DNA of 64,000 nt from Orychophragmus violaceus (taxonomy: Eukaryota; Streptophyta; Magnoliopsida; Brassicales; Brassicaceae): contig CM058234.1 in assembly GCA_030180135.1 (NCBI GenBank), forward strand, positions 32,088,766 through 32,152,765, given 5' to 3'. Positions 48,126 through 59,080 of the stretch are shown piece after piece. Made by a program: the position numbers and the translations under genes. Each line of letters starts with the position of its first letter. Position 1 is the stretch's first letter. The notes under the pieces were generated by a model. The model searched no databases. It was not told the origin of the DNA and worked only from the letters and a program-made list of their open reading frames with translations.

Positions 48126-48874
48126 ATTTTTTTTGACAACAATAATAAAGAAACCTATCTATCTAATGTCTATGATGGTGGCTCCGGCCCAACATGAAAA
48201 CTCCATGACTGTCTGAGACGTGCACTGTGTGCTAGCCTATCTGATGTCGTGTTTTTTGCTCGAGATATATGCTTGATCTTGAATGTTATAAAGTGTCTCT
48301 TCCTTTGATCAAACTCTTCAATGTGTCCTATGAAGGCAGACCATTCGTTTGGTTCCGACACAATCTTAACCAGGTCCGAACAGTCTATCGCAAATGTAAT
48401 ATGTGGTTGCCGTAATGACTTCATACATTCCATAGCCCAGATTAGTGCTTCGAATTCCACATGAAGTGGTGTCCGACTTTGTCTGACATTCCTTGCTCCC
48501 ATCATAACAGTTACTCCACCTTCATAACAACTATACCACCCTTGTCCTATAGCCATTTCCCCTTCTTTCCATGAGGCATCTACAAAACACCATTGGCCAG
48601 GACATAGCAGCTCATTTCCAATTGTCCTTAAAACACTAGACTCGCTCACTGATTCCTTGATTACAGTCATATGAGCCTCCTCCCACAAGTTTGACTCTGT
48701 TTCTGCCATCTTGATTGTGTCCGGAGGACTTCTATCAGTCTGACTATATACCATGTTGTTCCTGCTTTTCCAAATATACCATAGAATTCATGGATAGCTT
48801 TCTTTATGTTGATCCGCTGGGATCCTCCAAAAAAGATAATCCATATTTGTGAATAAAGCCTCTGTGGGAAATGT
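48126..48874 (-). mobile_element. 5'-truncated LINE (non-LTR retrotransposon) tail
   Basis: A T-run at the left (a poly-A tail on the minus strand) and a 14-bp direct duplication AATATTTTGTCCAT at 48112-48125 and 48875-48888 define the insertion. Related repeat copies, for example at about 50085-50100, show the same phrase uninterrupted, an empty paralogous site. Only the 3' end of the element is present, as is usual for target-primed reverse transcription. Confidence 0.85.
48170..48860 (-). pseudogene. LINE ORF2 C-terminal RNase H domain
   Basis: The main frame (48754-48170) encodes a plant LINE-type RNase H (RVT_3): CFVDASWKEGEMAIG with the first aspartate, HVEFEALIWAMECM with the glutamate, and FAIDCSDLVKIVSEP with the second aspartate, then ISRAKNTTSDRLAHSAR. 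Upstream, the linker characteristic of these proteins (W-G-W--R) is shifted into another frame (FYGIFGKAGTTW at about 48770), so a frameshift separates it from the RNase H. In the intact protein this domain removes RNA from the cDNA hybrid. Truncation makes this a dead copy. Confidence 0.8.
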
Positions 48875-49036
48875 AATATTTTGTCCATCTATTACCTAGA
48901 AATGAGGTTGAGAATGAACTAAACCTAAAAGTATTGGGTTTACGGCGGGAATGAGAATTGTAACGATAAAAATGGAATCTAGAGAAAAGAAACCAAAAAG
49001 AGAGCGAAGAATGAGAAGTGGGTATTATAAAATCGT

Positions 49037-49040
<4 letters not shown>

Positions 49041-49080
<40 letters not shown>
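49041..49080. repeat. (TA)20 microsatellite
   Basis: About 20 TA dinucleotides at the right end of an AT-rich repeat copy. Confidence 0.95.
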
Positions 49081-49083
<3 letters not shown>

Positions 49084-51835
49084 GAATCATAAAATTCATG
49101 TGTGAATATTGAGTCTAAAACTCCAAAGGAAGTGATATAAGCTCATCAGACACACTAATTGTGAGTAAATGTTTTGCATTTTCTACTATTTTCATAATAA
49201 TTATTAACTAAATTTTTATCTGCGCTGAGCGGGAACAATTAGTTATAAATAATTTTTTTCTTTGTTTACAAATCGTTTTATCATCCTCTATATATTGTAT
49301 ATTACAATTATTTTGGTTGTACAATAGTTAAAAATAAAAATTATAGTGTTGAATGCTTAAAATATTGTATTTGATTTATAATGATACTTTTGCAACTGCT
49401 GGAATATTTTATCAATTGTTTAAAAGTTTGTAATGGTGAGTTGGAAAAAAATGATTTGGAAAGTTTGTTGTTGAAAATTTTGACTGACCTAGTTTGGTGT
49501 TAAAAAGTTTCATTAAGCGAATCAAATATTCGAGATCCTTTTCTAGCTTCTTCTGTATTTGATCATATTTGTTCTTTCAATTTTCAACTTTTAAATTAAC
49601 CACAACTGCTACAACAAACTCTCCTATTTTGTTTGTACAAGTTCAAGCATATTGATTAAGCTTTCAAGCTCTCTCACCAAATTCTCATGCTTTCTTTTCA
49701 AAATCTTATATTCAGAAAATGATACACTTTACCAAACTGCTAGTTCTCTATACATTGATTGCTTTTAAATCATTTCAATATTAAACTAGAATACAACAAA
49801 ACAAAATCAAAATTCAGATAAGTTTTAACATTTCGATGATTAAAAATCTTAATAATCATGTGGACCAAAAACTCTAAAACCCCAAATCCTGGCTTAGACT
49901 GCTCAAAAAACAACTAGCCAACAATAAAAAAAAAACTAAAATGTTGAGAACAATTCATGAAATTCGTTATTCCACGAATGATTTTATACCAATTGGAAGA
50001 AATTTCAATTGGCATAAAAACCAGAAGCAAAAGAGACAAAGAAAAGGAGAAATTTTTGAAAGAAAATATTACATGAGAAAATATTTTGTCCATATATTAC
50101 CTAAAAATCCAGTTTAAAACGAACAAGCCTAAGAATCTTCGGTGTATGTCGATTATGTGGCAAAAATGAGAATTTTATCGGCAAAAATGGAATGCAACCA
50201 GAATTTACGCATATTTTTTAATCGAATCATAAAATTCGTTTAAGTATATGATTATTACGCCTCCAAGCCCTAGCGAAATGGTCTAGGCCGATCTGATACA
50301 CTAATGATGAGTAAACATTTTGCATTATTTTCTACTCATTCCATGATAAATATCATCTAAATTTTGATCCGCGTGGAATGCAGACAATTAGTTAGGAAGA
50401 TTTGTTTTTGGTTTACAAATCGTTTTATCGTCTTCCATCTATATATATTTTATTTTATATATATATTTTTAGTTTTTATCATATTATGTAAAACTACAAT
50501 CTCTCTTTTCGTATTTAACTCCATTATCATTATTTAGCTAATTAATTAATTTTAGAAAGTATATGTGTTTGAATATCTTGTATTTATTTTGTTCCCTCTA
50601 AACACAATTTGTGGTTATTCTTATTTTGGGTTACATATGTTTTTTAATATGAAAAAATTATATTGTTTTAGAAGTATTTCATAGATATATCTTTTTGGAT
50701 TTTCTCATTTGATATTAGTTTGCAAGAGTAAACTATTATTTATCTATTTGAATAGTTAGACTATTTAAAATTGAGTATTGAATAAAAAAAATCAATAGTT
50801 GAATTAATGCAATAAGAGTGTTGAACTAATGTAAATTAATAAGTGCTGAATTTATTCAACATGTTAAAAACTAAAAATGGTAGGGACATGTTACCACATG
50901 TTGTTTTATGATAGGTTATTTTTGCAGATATTTTTCATCCCTGTATTTAAAGTCAATTATATCAAAGTAATATAATTTTTAATCAAAATTTTTATACATA
51001 ATCTATCATTTTTGTATTCTATATATATTTATTTATTTATTTGTTCATATAAACAATATTTTATTATAATTTTTATATTACAATGTTAAATTTTATTAAA
51101 CAAAACTATTTTAAAGTGTTAAAATGAAATGAATGTTGAATTATTAAGTGGAAAAGAGAGAAGATGATGTAAAAGTTATAATTAAAAAGTATAGATAACT
51201 TAGAATGATGTTTTTTAACTGCTGAAATATTTTATCAACTGTCTAAAAAGTTACAATGGTGTATTGAAAAAATAAATAAATGATGTGGCAAGTTTGATGT
51301 TGAAAATTTCATTAACCTATTTTGGTGTTAAAAAGTTTCATTAAGCAAATCAAATATTCAATATCCTTTTCCAGTTTCTCAAGATTCTTTTGTATTTTAC
51401 CCTACTTATTTTCTAATTTTCAATCACTTATTTAACCACAACTGTCTCTCAATGTTTCTTCTTGAGCTCTTCGACAGGCTCGCCCATTTTAGTTAATGTT
51501 TCATGCTTCTTCAGCCAATTTGCATATGTTTTCTCTACAAGTCCGAGCATATTGATTAAACATTCATGCTTCCTTAACAAGTTCTCAGACTTCCATTTCA
51601 AAATCTGATGTTATGCATACAACACATTTTTCATGAACTACTAATTCTTTAAATATCGATGGATTTTAAATAACATCAATATTACACTAGAATACCACGA
51701 AAGAAAACTAAAATTCAGATAATTCTAATATTTCGAAGATTATAAACCCTAAAACCATGTGGACCAAAAAATACCAAAACCCCAAATCCTGGCTCATATT
51801 GCTCAAAACAACTAACTAACAAAAGAAAATGAGTC

Positions 51836-52680
51836 GACAATCTATATCCTCACGAAAACTATAATATAGCACCAGATGCAGCTCAAAAGTATGTCTGGTT
51901 CTAAATGTCTCTGAACTTGAAGTTTACGATTTATTTACCCCCTAATTTAAAGTTTCATAGCTCATACAACACTGATATCAATTTTAATGGTTTATTATAA
52001 AAACCATAACCAAACCATCACTACTCGACTGTAAACCAAATTTAGACCCGATGAAACCCAAAATCAAAACCGGATGTTCGGTTAGCTATAACCCAAAATC
52101 TGAATCGGATATCTTCTTCTTTCGATATGGCTCTCACAAAAGTGATAACAGTTCTCGTTCTCTTCTTTTTTGGATAATTATTTCTCGTTCTCTTCGTCTT
52201 TGTATCTACAAGGATTCTGCTAGCTATCAGACAACGAGAAGAGTGTTAAGATCCCTCTAATCGAGAAAGTTAAAAGAGCTGTCAAATATTTAGAATTACG
52301 CAGTTGCCGTTCAGATGTTGAGGATTGAAACCGGAGAAAATAAAACCCAAATAAATATTAACAGAAACCTTAAAATATATAGCATATTCGACCATCTAAC
52401 TCCTCAACCTCTGAAATTGGTGAGTAACCCATCAAGGTTCTTCCTCTTCGGGCCAAGAAGTTGAACATGATACTTAGACCCAAAAAAGTTGAAAACGATA
52501 TACATAGTTTTGCTTCTTCATAGTCAGAGAACTCGTCAAGCTCTACGACTTGGAAATGAAAAGAAAAAAACGACTAAGAATTTAAGGATTTACCAAACAA
52601 TTTCTAATGCGATTTCTTTTTGAAGATAATACAGTAATCATTGAAACGTTTAATTTTCGTTTATGTGCAAGTTATCTTCG
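51836..52680. other. intergenic, no gene seen
   Basis: AT-rich with short imperfect repeats such as AAACCGGATG and CTCGTTCTCTTC. A 69-codon open stretch at 52051-52260 has no recognisable domain. Confidence 0.5.
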
Positions 52681-52682
52681 TT

Positions 52683-53416
52683 AAACACCTAATCCTAGAA
52701 AAAATTTGTTTAATGAGGAAACATCACTTTGGAGGGTTGTGGGTGGGGTTGATAGCTTTTACTTCCATTTTGTCTCATTCAGTAAAATTTTCAGGGGCAA
52801 ACACAAGCCTAATATATGTCTTGGTAAGAGTATTTTCAATGTTTATTTTTTACAAATTATCATTATGTTATTAATTTGTACTGAATTATATAGTTATTTT
52901 ATATATATTTTTTGGTTAGATGTCTTTGGAAGAGTTATTAATGTTGGTATACTGCAAACATGGTATCTTGACTCAGCACAATATAGTTGGAAAACTATTT
53001 ATATTGATTTGATGGATAGCATGTTAGATATACAAGTTCTCTATTTTTTATGTTTCTGAGTATATAACATTTTAATTAGTTCATTGTTGTATTAGATTTT
53101 AATGTTAATATCATGATTTTGATTGCAGAGGTGATACTTTACCTTGCAAACTGACTGATACGTATGCAAGTGATTTTGCATCCGACTTTTCAATCAATTG
53201 GGTTAACCGCAACCATGATTTTCCAATAATGTGTGTCGTACAATTTGAGCTTCTTGATTTTCATAAAGGTAACTACTCAATTCATTACTATAATAATTAT
53301 TATTAAATAATAACTCGTTTTATATATTCTGACATATGTGCATAGGTGAGTACACATGTGAACAAGCTCATTGGTCCAGAATTTTTATAGATCCTCAAGA
53401 TGTCGATGTTCATTGA
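52683..53416 (+). pseudogene. RPA70-like OB-fold (DUF223) fragment, copy D
   Basis: Three exon-like pieces join in frame across introns with good GT/AG ends. The first (52683-52819) encodes NLFNEETSLWRVVGGVD, then YFHFVSFSKIFRGKHKPNIC. The second (52920-53033) has DVFGRVINVGILQTWYLDSA and KTIYIDLMDS. The third (53129-53271) has GDTLPCKL and FPIMCVVQFELLDFHKG, and a last piece (53346-53416) has EYTCEQAHWSRIFIDPQD and ends VDVH-stop. This is the end of OB1 and all of OB2 of the family. No in-frame ATG precedes the first piece, so the N-terminal exon is missing. The coding pieces are otherwise free of stops. Confidence 0.6.
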
Positions 53417-55994
53417 ATGAAAAGAGTAATTATTAGCAAGAATATTTAATATTCTGAATTTTATATTTTGTTTAGAATATTCTTATCTATTGTTCAGATT
53501 ATTTGTTAAGCAATTTAGACAGTTTATTTAGAATATTCTCACCTATTGTGATTTCAATCCTAATGGATAAAATCAAAAGAAGGGAATAATAACGAAAATA
53601 TAGCTAAAAATAATTTATAAAGAAAAGTACTTCGTTTTATTTATTCTCAAAAATTGATATTACAAGTCAAACTACAAAAAGAAATATAGCTAAACTAATT
53701 TTTTGAAAGAAAATTTCGTCCAAGCCGAAGCTTGAGTTGTAAGATCGGTTTCTTTCCACCAGAAACCAAATCGCTTTCTCGAAAGACGATTGAGTCGTCT
53801 TCTCCCAGAAAGGCCGGCGGTGAGATAAAAACTGTTATGAAATCAACACCGGAACCAATGTACTCCTCAAGATAAAGGAACCCAAAAGAATCGATCTCAA
53901 ACAGTCATCTCGCCGCCGAGTTACCTTTCTCGGAAGAGAATTTCTTCTTCCATCACTCGCAAGGCTCATCCTCGATTGTCAACTGCACAGTTGAGAACAG
54001 TAATGAAATCAAGACCGGGCGGAGGATCTTCTTGGGGTAGAAATAATTCTGAAGTACCGGCCTAACCATTCCAAAACGCCCATCTCGCCACCAACCGAGC
54101 TCCGCTTAACAGCTTGCTCAAAAGAGCAACATGTTCCACGTATTCATGGATGGGTCCACTCCAATGTATAATCAGTTGCTCTGAAAAAAAAACAAGGAAA
54201 CATATAACAAAAACATCTGTAACGAAAATAAAAAGAAAGAAGTAACTTACGCGAAAAAACTAATCCCAAAAATAGCAGACCAGAGCATGTTACTGAAATT
54301 AGCAACGCATCAAATAGGTCCAAATGAAAGATCTGAGCGTCGTCCTTAAGTTGAGAAAAGCGACAAACGGAAGCAACCATCAGCACAAATTGATGTATTG
54401 ACGAGTTACCTTTTAGCAAAAAGAGTATAAGTTCATCGACGAGATCGATCAGACCACAAGAAAAATGAATAACATGTCAGCATGTTTAAGGAATATATGA
54501 AGATAAAAGCATGTTTAAGGAATATATGAAGATAAAAGAGAGAAAATGAATCGAAGTTTGGTAGAAGCAAAGAAGAGGGAAGAAGTGAGTATGGGGAATA
54601 GTGATGAAAGGAGAGGCTATATTTTTAGGGGAAGAAAGGACGGTTATCGAAGCGACGCGGTGGTTGCCAATCCTGATTTTAAGCGACACTATATTGTAGT
54701 CACGCCGAGCAAATTCATTGGTGAAAAAAAAATGCCTTAAATGACCCCAAAAAAATTCTTAATATACAAAAATGAAACCAAAAATAAGTCTAAAAAAATC
54801 ACGATTGTTTATCTAAGGTTGTTAATTTTTCGAGACATATAACATATAATTATTATCTATATATGTATATAATTTTATGAATTCGAATGTAACAATTCTG
54901 ATGTGCATATAAAATTATAAATTAAACCTTATACCATCTCGACTGAAAAAACATATATCCCGTTTGTCTTAATACTAAACGAAAAATACACATAAATTAA
55001 CTAATATACAGAATAGTGTCTGCACATGCGTTTGGATCGATCACCTAATTTATTATAAATAAAAAGAAAAATATTAAAAATCTCACCAACTAATAATAAT
55101 ATAACACATTTTTAAAAATAAGAATATAACACATGTTTTAATTAATATTTTAGTATTTTAATAAGGTTTTTGACCAATTGATGTTATGCACATGGTCAGA
55201 GAAAGTCATATTCAGAACAATTCAAACCGTTTTTAAAATTATAACATTGTTTGTGTTACATCAGTTTCAATTTTTAATTTAATAATTATTATAGTGCAAC
55301 TCTTCAAATGTTTTTCCCACAATATATTATAAATTTAATAATATAAAATATATTATTAATCTACAGACCGGGTCGGCATGCTGATCCACCCGATAGGTAT
55401 CCGATGACCCAATAGGCGATTTGGCTGACCTTTAAATTCATCGCTGCTCAGTGTGTCGCCGCCGTGGTCTGGAGTCGAATTCGTGGTCTCTCCTTCGCCC
55501 TGCGACGTCGTACCACCGTCTAATCATTTTACCCTTCGCGGCTTTCCTTGGTTTGTCTCGTCTACTTAAAACAAGGTAAGGTCTATGTTCTGTCTTAGGA
55601 ACTAGAACATGTATTATTGCATGCTGTGTTTAGGAACTTACTTAGAGTTGGAAAATAGTATTCAGAAGAACCATAATCGTTAGGCCATCCATGGGTACAA
55701 TTTGTACTTTTGTACACTTTTATGTGGATCTTGTGCAGCTTTAATTATGAATTTAATGGATTTATATTCTTTGAAACTTGCTTAGTTGTGACCTTGGTTT
55801 ATTGTGGAAAGCTGCAAAATTGGCCATACCTGTTAATCTTTTTTAAAGATTGATCGTGGGATGGTGTTTATTGGCTTGTTTCAGCTCACTTAATGCTGGT
55901 CAGGGTTTAGGGTTTAATCTCTCCACTTTCGCCAATGCAAAGCTTGTAACTTTTGAGATATCGAGCAGCAAAAAATAAGCGCTTAGACTATTAC
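53417..55994. other. intergenic region upstream of PRORP2
   Basis: Mostly AT-rich without a gene. A GC-richer block at about 53700-54130 is open on the minus strand in pieces (for example DFITVFISPPAFLGEDDSIV, then FRESDLVSGGKKPILQLKLR) and may be an exon relic of a gene I do not recognise. Duplicated phrase AGCATGTTTAAGGAATATAT at 54478-54535. A CG-rich stretch at 55430-55560 resembles a leader for the gene that follows, with a possible donor AAACAAG|GTAAGG at about 55575. Confidence 0.45.
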
Positions 55995-58130
55995 ATGGCT
56001 GCTAATGGCCAACGCCGCTCTCGCCAGCACGACGAAAGCCCTTCAAGCCCGAACAAGAAGAAGAAGAAGGTAAACAAAAACCCAGAAAAGAATCTCCTAT
56101 TCAATCTCAATTAATGTTCCAAGTCAAAGGACCTCTCAGCTGCATTGGCTCTTTATGATGCAGCCGTCACTTCCAACGAAGTCCGACTAAGCCAGCAACA
56201 TTTTCAGACCCTTCTGTACCTATGCTCGGCTTCCATTAGTGATCCATCTCTTCAAACCCTTGCTATTGACCGTGGCTACCAGATTTTTGATCGTATGGTT
56301 AGTTCCGGGATAAGTCCTAATGAGGCAACCGTCACTTCAGTGGCTCGTCTTGCTGCTGCCAAGGGTGATGGTGATTATGCTTTCAAGATTGTCAAGGACT
56401 TTGCTTCTGCTGGTGGCACATCGATTCCTCGTCTGAGGACCTATGCGCCTGCTTTGCTCTGTTTTTGTGAGAGATTGGAGGCTGAAAAGGGTTATGAGGT
56501 GGAAGAGCACTTGGATGCTGCAGGTATTGCATTGGAGGAAGCTGAGATCTTGGCTTTGTTCAAGGTAAGCGCTGCCACGAGCCGAGAAAACAAGGTTTAT
56601 AGATATTTACATAAATTAAGGGAATCTGTTGGATGTGTTTGTGGATTCTTTGGTGGCTTTGGCTATGGAGAGGAAGGCAAAGATGAATTCTTCCGAGACA
56701 AAGGTGGATTTCAGCGAGTTTCAGGTTAGAGAAAGAACCAATGATTCCTGAATTCTCTTAGCTTGCCTCTTATAAGTCTTGGACATAAAAATTTGCAAGT
56801 TTAACGTTGATAACCATTTAGAGAAAAGTATAGTGTTTGTAGTTTTAGTGCAAAGGCGAGTTCTATATCTTCTTTTAGCACAAATTTTCATCAATCGGGA
56901 AACATTATCCGAGTTATGTATAGTTAGATTTAGCTTCTGTGTTAATAGATTTCACTGGCTGCAATGTTTGCATCTCCTATTGTCCATGGTGGAATTCTAT
57001 TAAGTTTGGTGCTTCAAATAGAGTTTTTATTGAAAATACAAACAATCTTGAGTACTCAAACTTCAGTCTTTGTCTGAACGTTGCACAACTATTTGTCAGG
57101 GCTGGCTTGAGAAACATGGAGATTACGAAGCTATAGTAGATGGAGCAAATATTGGGCTCTACCAACAAAATTTTACAGATGGCTGTTTCAGTCTTTCACA
57201 GGTTCTCATCTATCTTTACTTGTCTTTCTTTCTTCATATATTCGAGAATACGTTCTTGCAATAATGACAAACGTACATGTGCGATAGAGCAGCTTGAAGC
57301 AGTGGTGAACGAACTTTACCATAAGAGTGGTGATAACAAGTGGCCCCTGATTCTCTTGCACAAGAAACGGGTGAGGACGCTTTTAGAAAACCCAACTCAC
57401 CGGAATCTGGTTGAGGAATGGATTGATAACGGTGTCCTATATGCGACACCACCAGGTTTCAATGATGATTGGTATGGACTTAGCTTCTCTTACAATCCCA
57501 TTACTTCCCAAAAAAACAGTGTTTGGTTACACTCTTCTTTTTGTTATTAATTTCAGGTATTGGCTCTATGCTGTTGCTAAGCTCAAGTGTTTGCTTGTGA
57601 CAAATGATGAGATGAGAGATCACATTTTTGAACTCTTAGGGAACAGTTTTTTCCAAAAGTGGAAAGAAAGGCATCAGGTAAAGTTATAACAGTGCTGTTT
57701 GTTTGGGTATTTTGCGGCTGCGGCAATAATTTATGTTCGTTTGATTGCCGCAATTTATATAATTAACATAATTATAGTAAAATTATAACTTTGAGAAATC
57801 TACAATTAGCCCACTGGTTTATGGTTTTGGTGCAGGTTCGGTATACCTTTTCTAAAGGTAATCTGAATCTTGAAATGCCGCCTCCTTTCTCTGTTGTCAT
57901 TCAGGTTCACCATCTTAGTCCGATTCATTTTTTTTTTTCTGTTACCGGTTTTGAAGAAATGGAGTTTTCTGAATCTGTATATGTTTTGGACATATCAGGA
58001 ATCAGAGAAAGGATCATGGCATGTTCCGGTGTCTTCAAAAACTTGGATCTGCATTAACAAAAAAAGTGTTTTAGATTCACTTAAGACTAATGGAAAGCTG
58101 GAAACTTCTGAAAATGGGGAATATTCTTAA
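55995..58130 (+). pseudogene. PRORP2, nuclear protein-only RNase P, disrupted
   Basis: Ortholog of Arabidopsis PRORP2 (At2g16650), a nuclear enzyme that removes 5' leaders from pre-tRNAs. It starts MAANGQRRSRQHDESPSS plus a lysine-rich nuclear signal, but codon 40 is TAA (56112-56114). The pentatricopeptide part stays open after it (DLSAALALYDAAVTSNEV... RTYAPALLCFCERLE... KVYRYLHKLRESVGCV). There it jumps directly, in another frame, to VDSLVALAMERKAKMNSSET. About 90 residues that include the CxxC half of the structural zinc site are missing. The later exons are intact: GDYEAIVDGANIGLYQQN, NKWPLILLHKKRV, FNDDWYWLYA, LLVTNDEMRDHIFELLG, GSWHVPV and WICIN. So the NYN nuclease aspartates and the His/Cys zinc ligands remain. 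Introns: about 56729-57098, 57200-57287, 57472-57556, 57678-57834, 57905-57999. It is most likely a pseudogene. Confidence 0.85.
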
Positions 58131-58640
58131 TAGCTGCAACAACAGCTGATTGGTACATTTGATACTGCAGGTAATACTCAGAAATGAGATCCTGGGATCT
58201 GACAATGGAGAACCATTATTAGCAGTCTCTCGCTAATTGAAGATCCATTGTTCTTTGTTGTGACTTTTTTTTCCGGGACAAAAAAAACCGTTGTTTCTAA
58301 ATTCTGCTCATTACAAAGAAAAAAAATTATGCATTTTTGTTGTAGTTTCGAAATCCACCAAAGTGACTACAACCAACATTAATCAAAATCGTAGTGGACC
58401 GAACCGTACCAGACTCGACCGGGTTGGTTGAATCGAATTGACAGACGAGGGTTTTCTGTTCTGTTCCCTTCACGGCTTCACTCTTGTCTACGTCAGCATC
58501 ATTTGACGATTGCATCAAGGAGCCATTTTCCACCGTCGGATGCTTAAACCCAAACGGATCTAGACCGTATATTATCGTCTCTTATCTCCTCCCCGTCGTA
58601 GTCGCAGGCTCGCAGCCGGTAAAGCGCATGAAAGGATCTT
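58131..58640. other. intergenic between PRORP2 and TOC132
   Basis: About 500 bases containing the end of the PRORP2 transcript and the TOC132 promoter. A short run of codons on the minus strand (58533-58327) has no recognisable domain. Confidence 0.5.
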
Positions 58641-59080
58641 CAGAACTTTTAGCTTCTCTCTGATTATTTCCCACTCCTCCCTTCTCTCTCTCTCTCTCTA
58701 ACCTGGTAAGCTTTTCCGCCATTGCTGCTCTTCTTCTTCTTCTGTTTTCTGTATACTTTTAGGTTTTATATTCAACAACTTCATCTTGTATATGTAAGTT
58801 TAGAGATCCTATCACCAAATTCACCTGTGTTTTAGCGATTTGTTCACTTCCTTTGAAATTAGTGTCTGTAATTCGAAAAGAACGATGATTATAGGATTTA
58901 GGTTGATAACTCTGATCTAGGGTTTCTCTCTCTCTCCGTTTGATTATCTGCTCGATTTTTTTTGTACTCTTGGCTGTTGGAGATTATATTAAAAGTGAAA
59001 GCGTATTTTACTTGGTGGTTGCAGTGATTTTGTGATTCCGATTTATAGTTTCTGAAGTTTTCGTTGTAGCTGATCTAAAA
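58641..59080 (+). promoter_or_regulatory. TOC132 5' leader with intron
   Basis: A CT-rich leader (TCTCTCTCTCTCTC at about 58683-58699) ends at a donor CCTG|GTAAGC. An intron of 319 bp (58706-59024) ends GGTTGCAG, and 56 further leader bases precede the ATG. Leader introns of this type often raise expression in plants; here that is inference. Confidence 0.7.
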
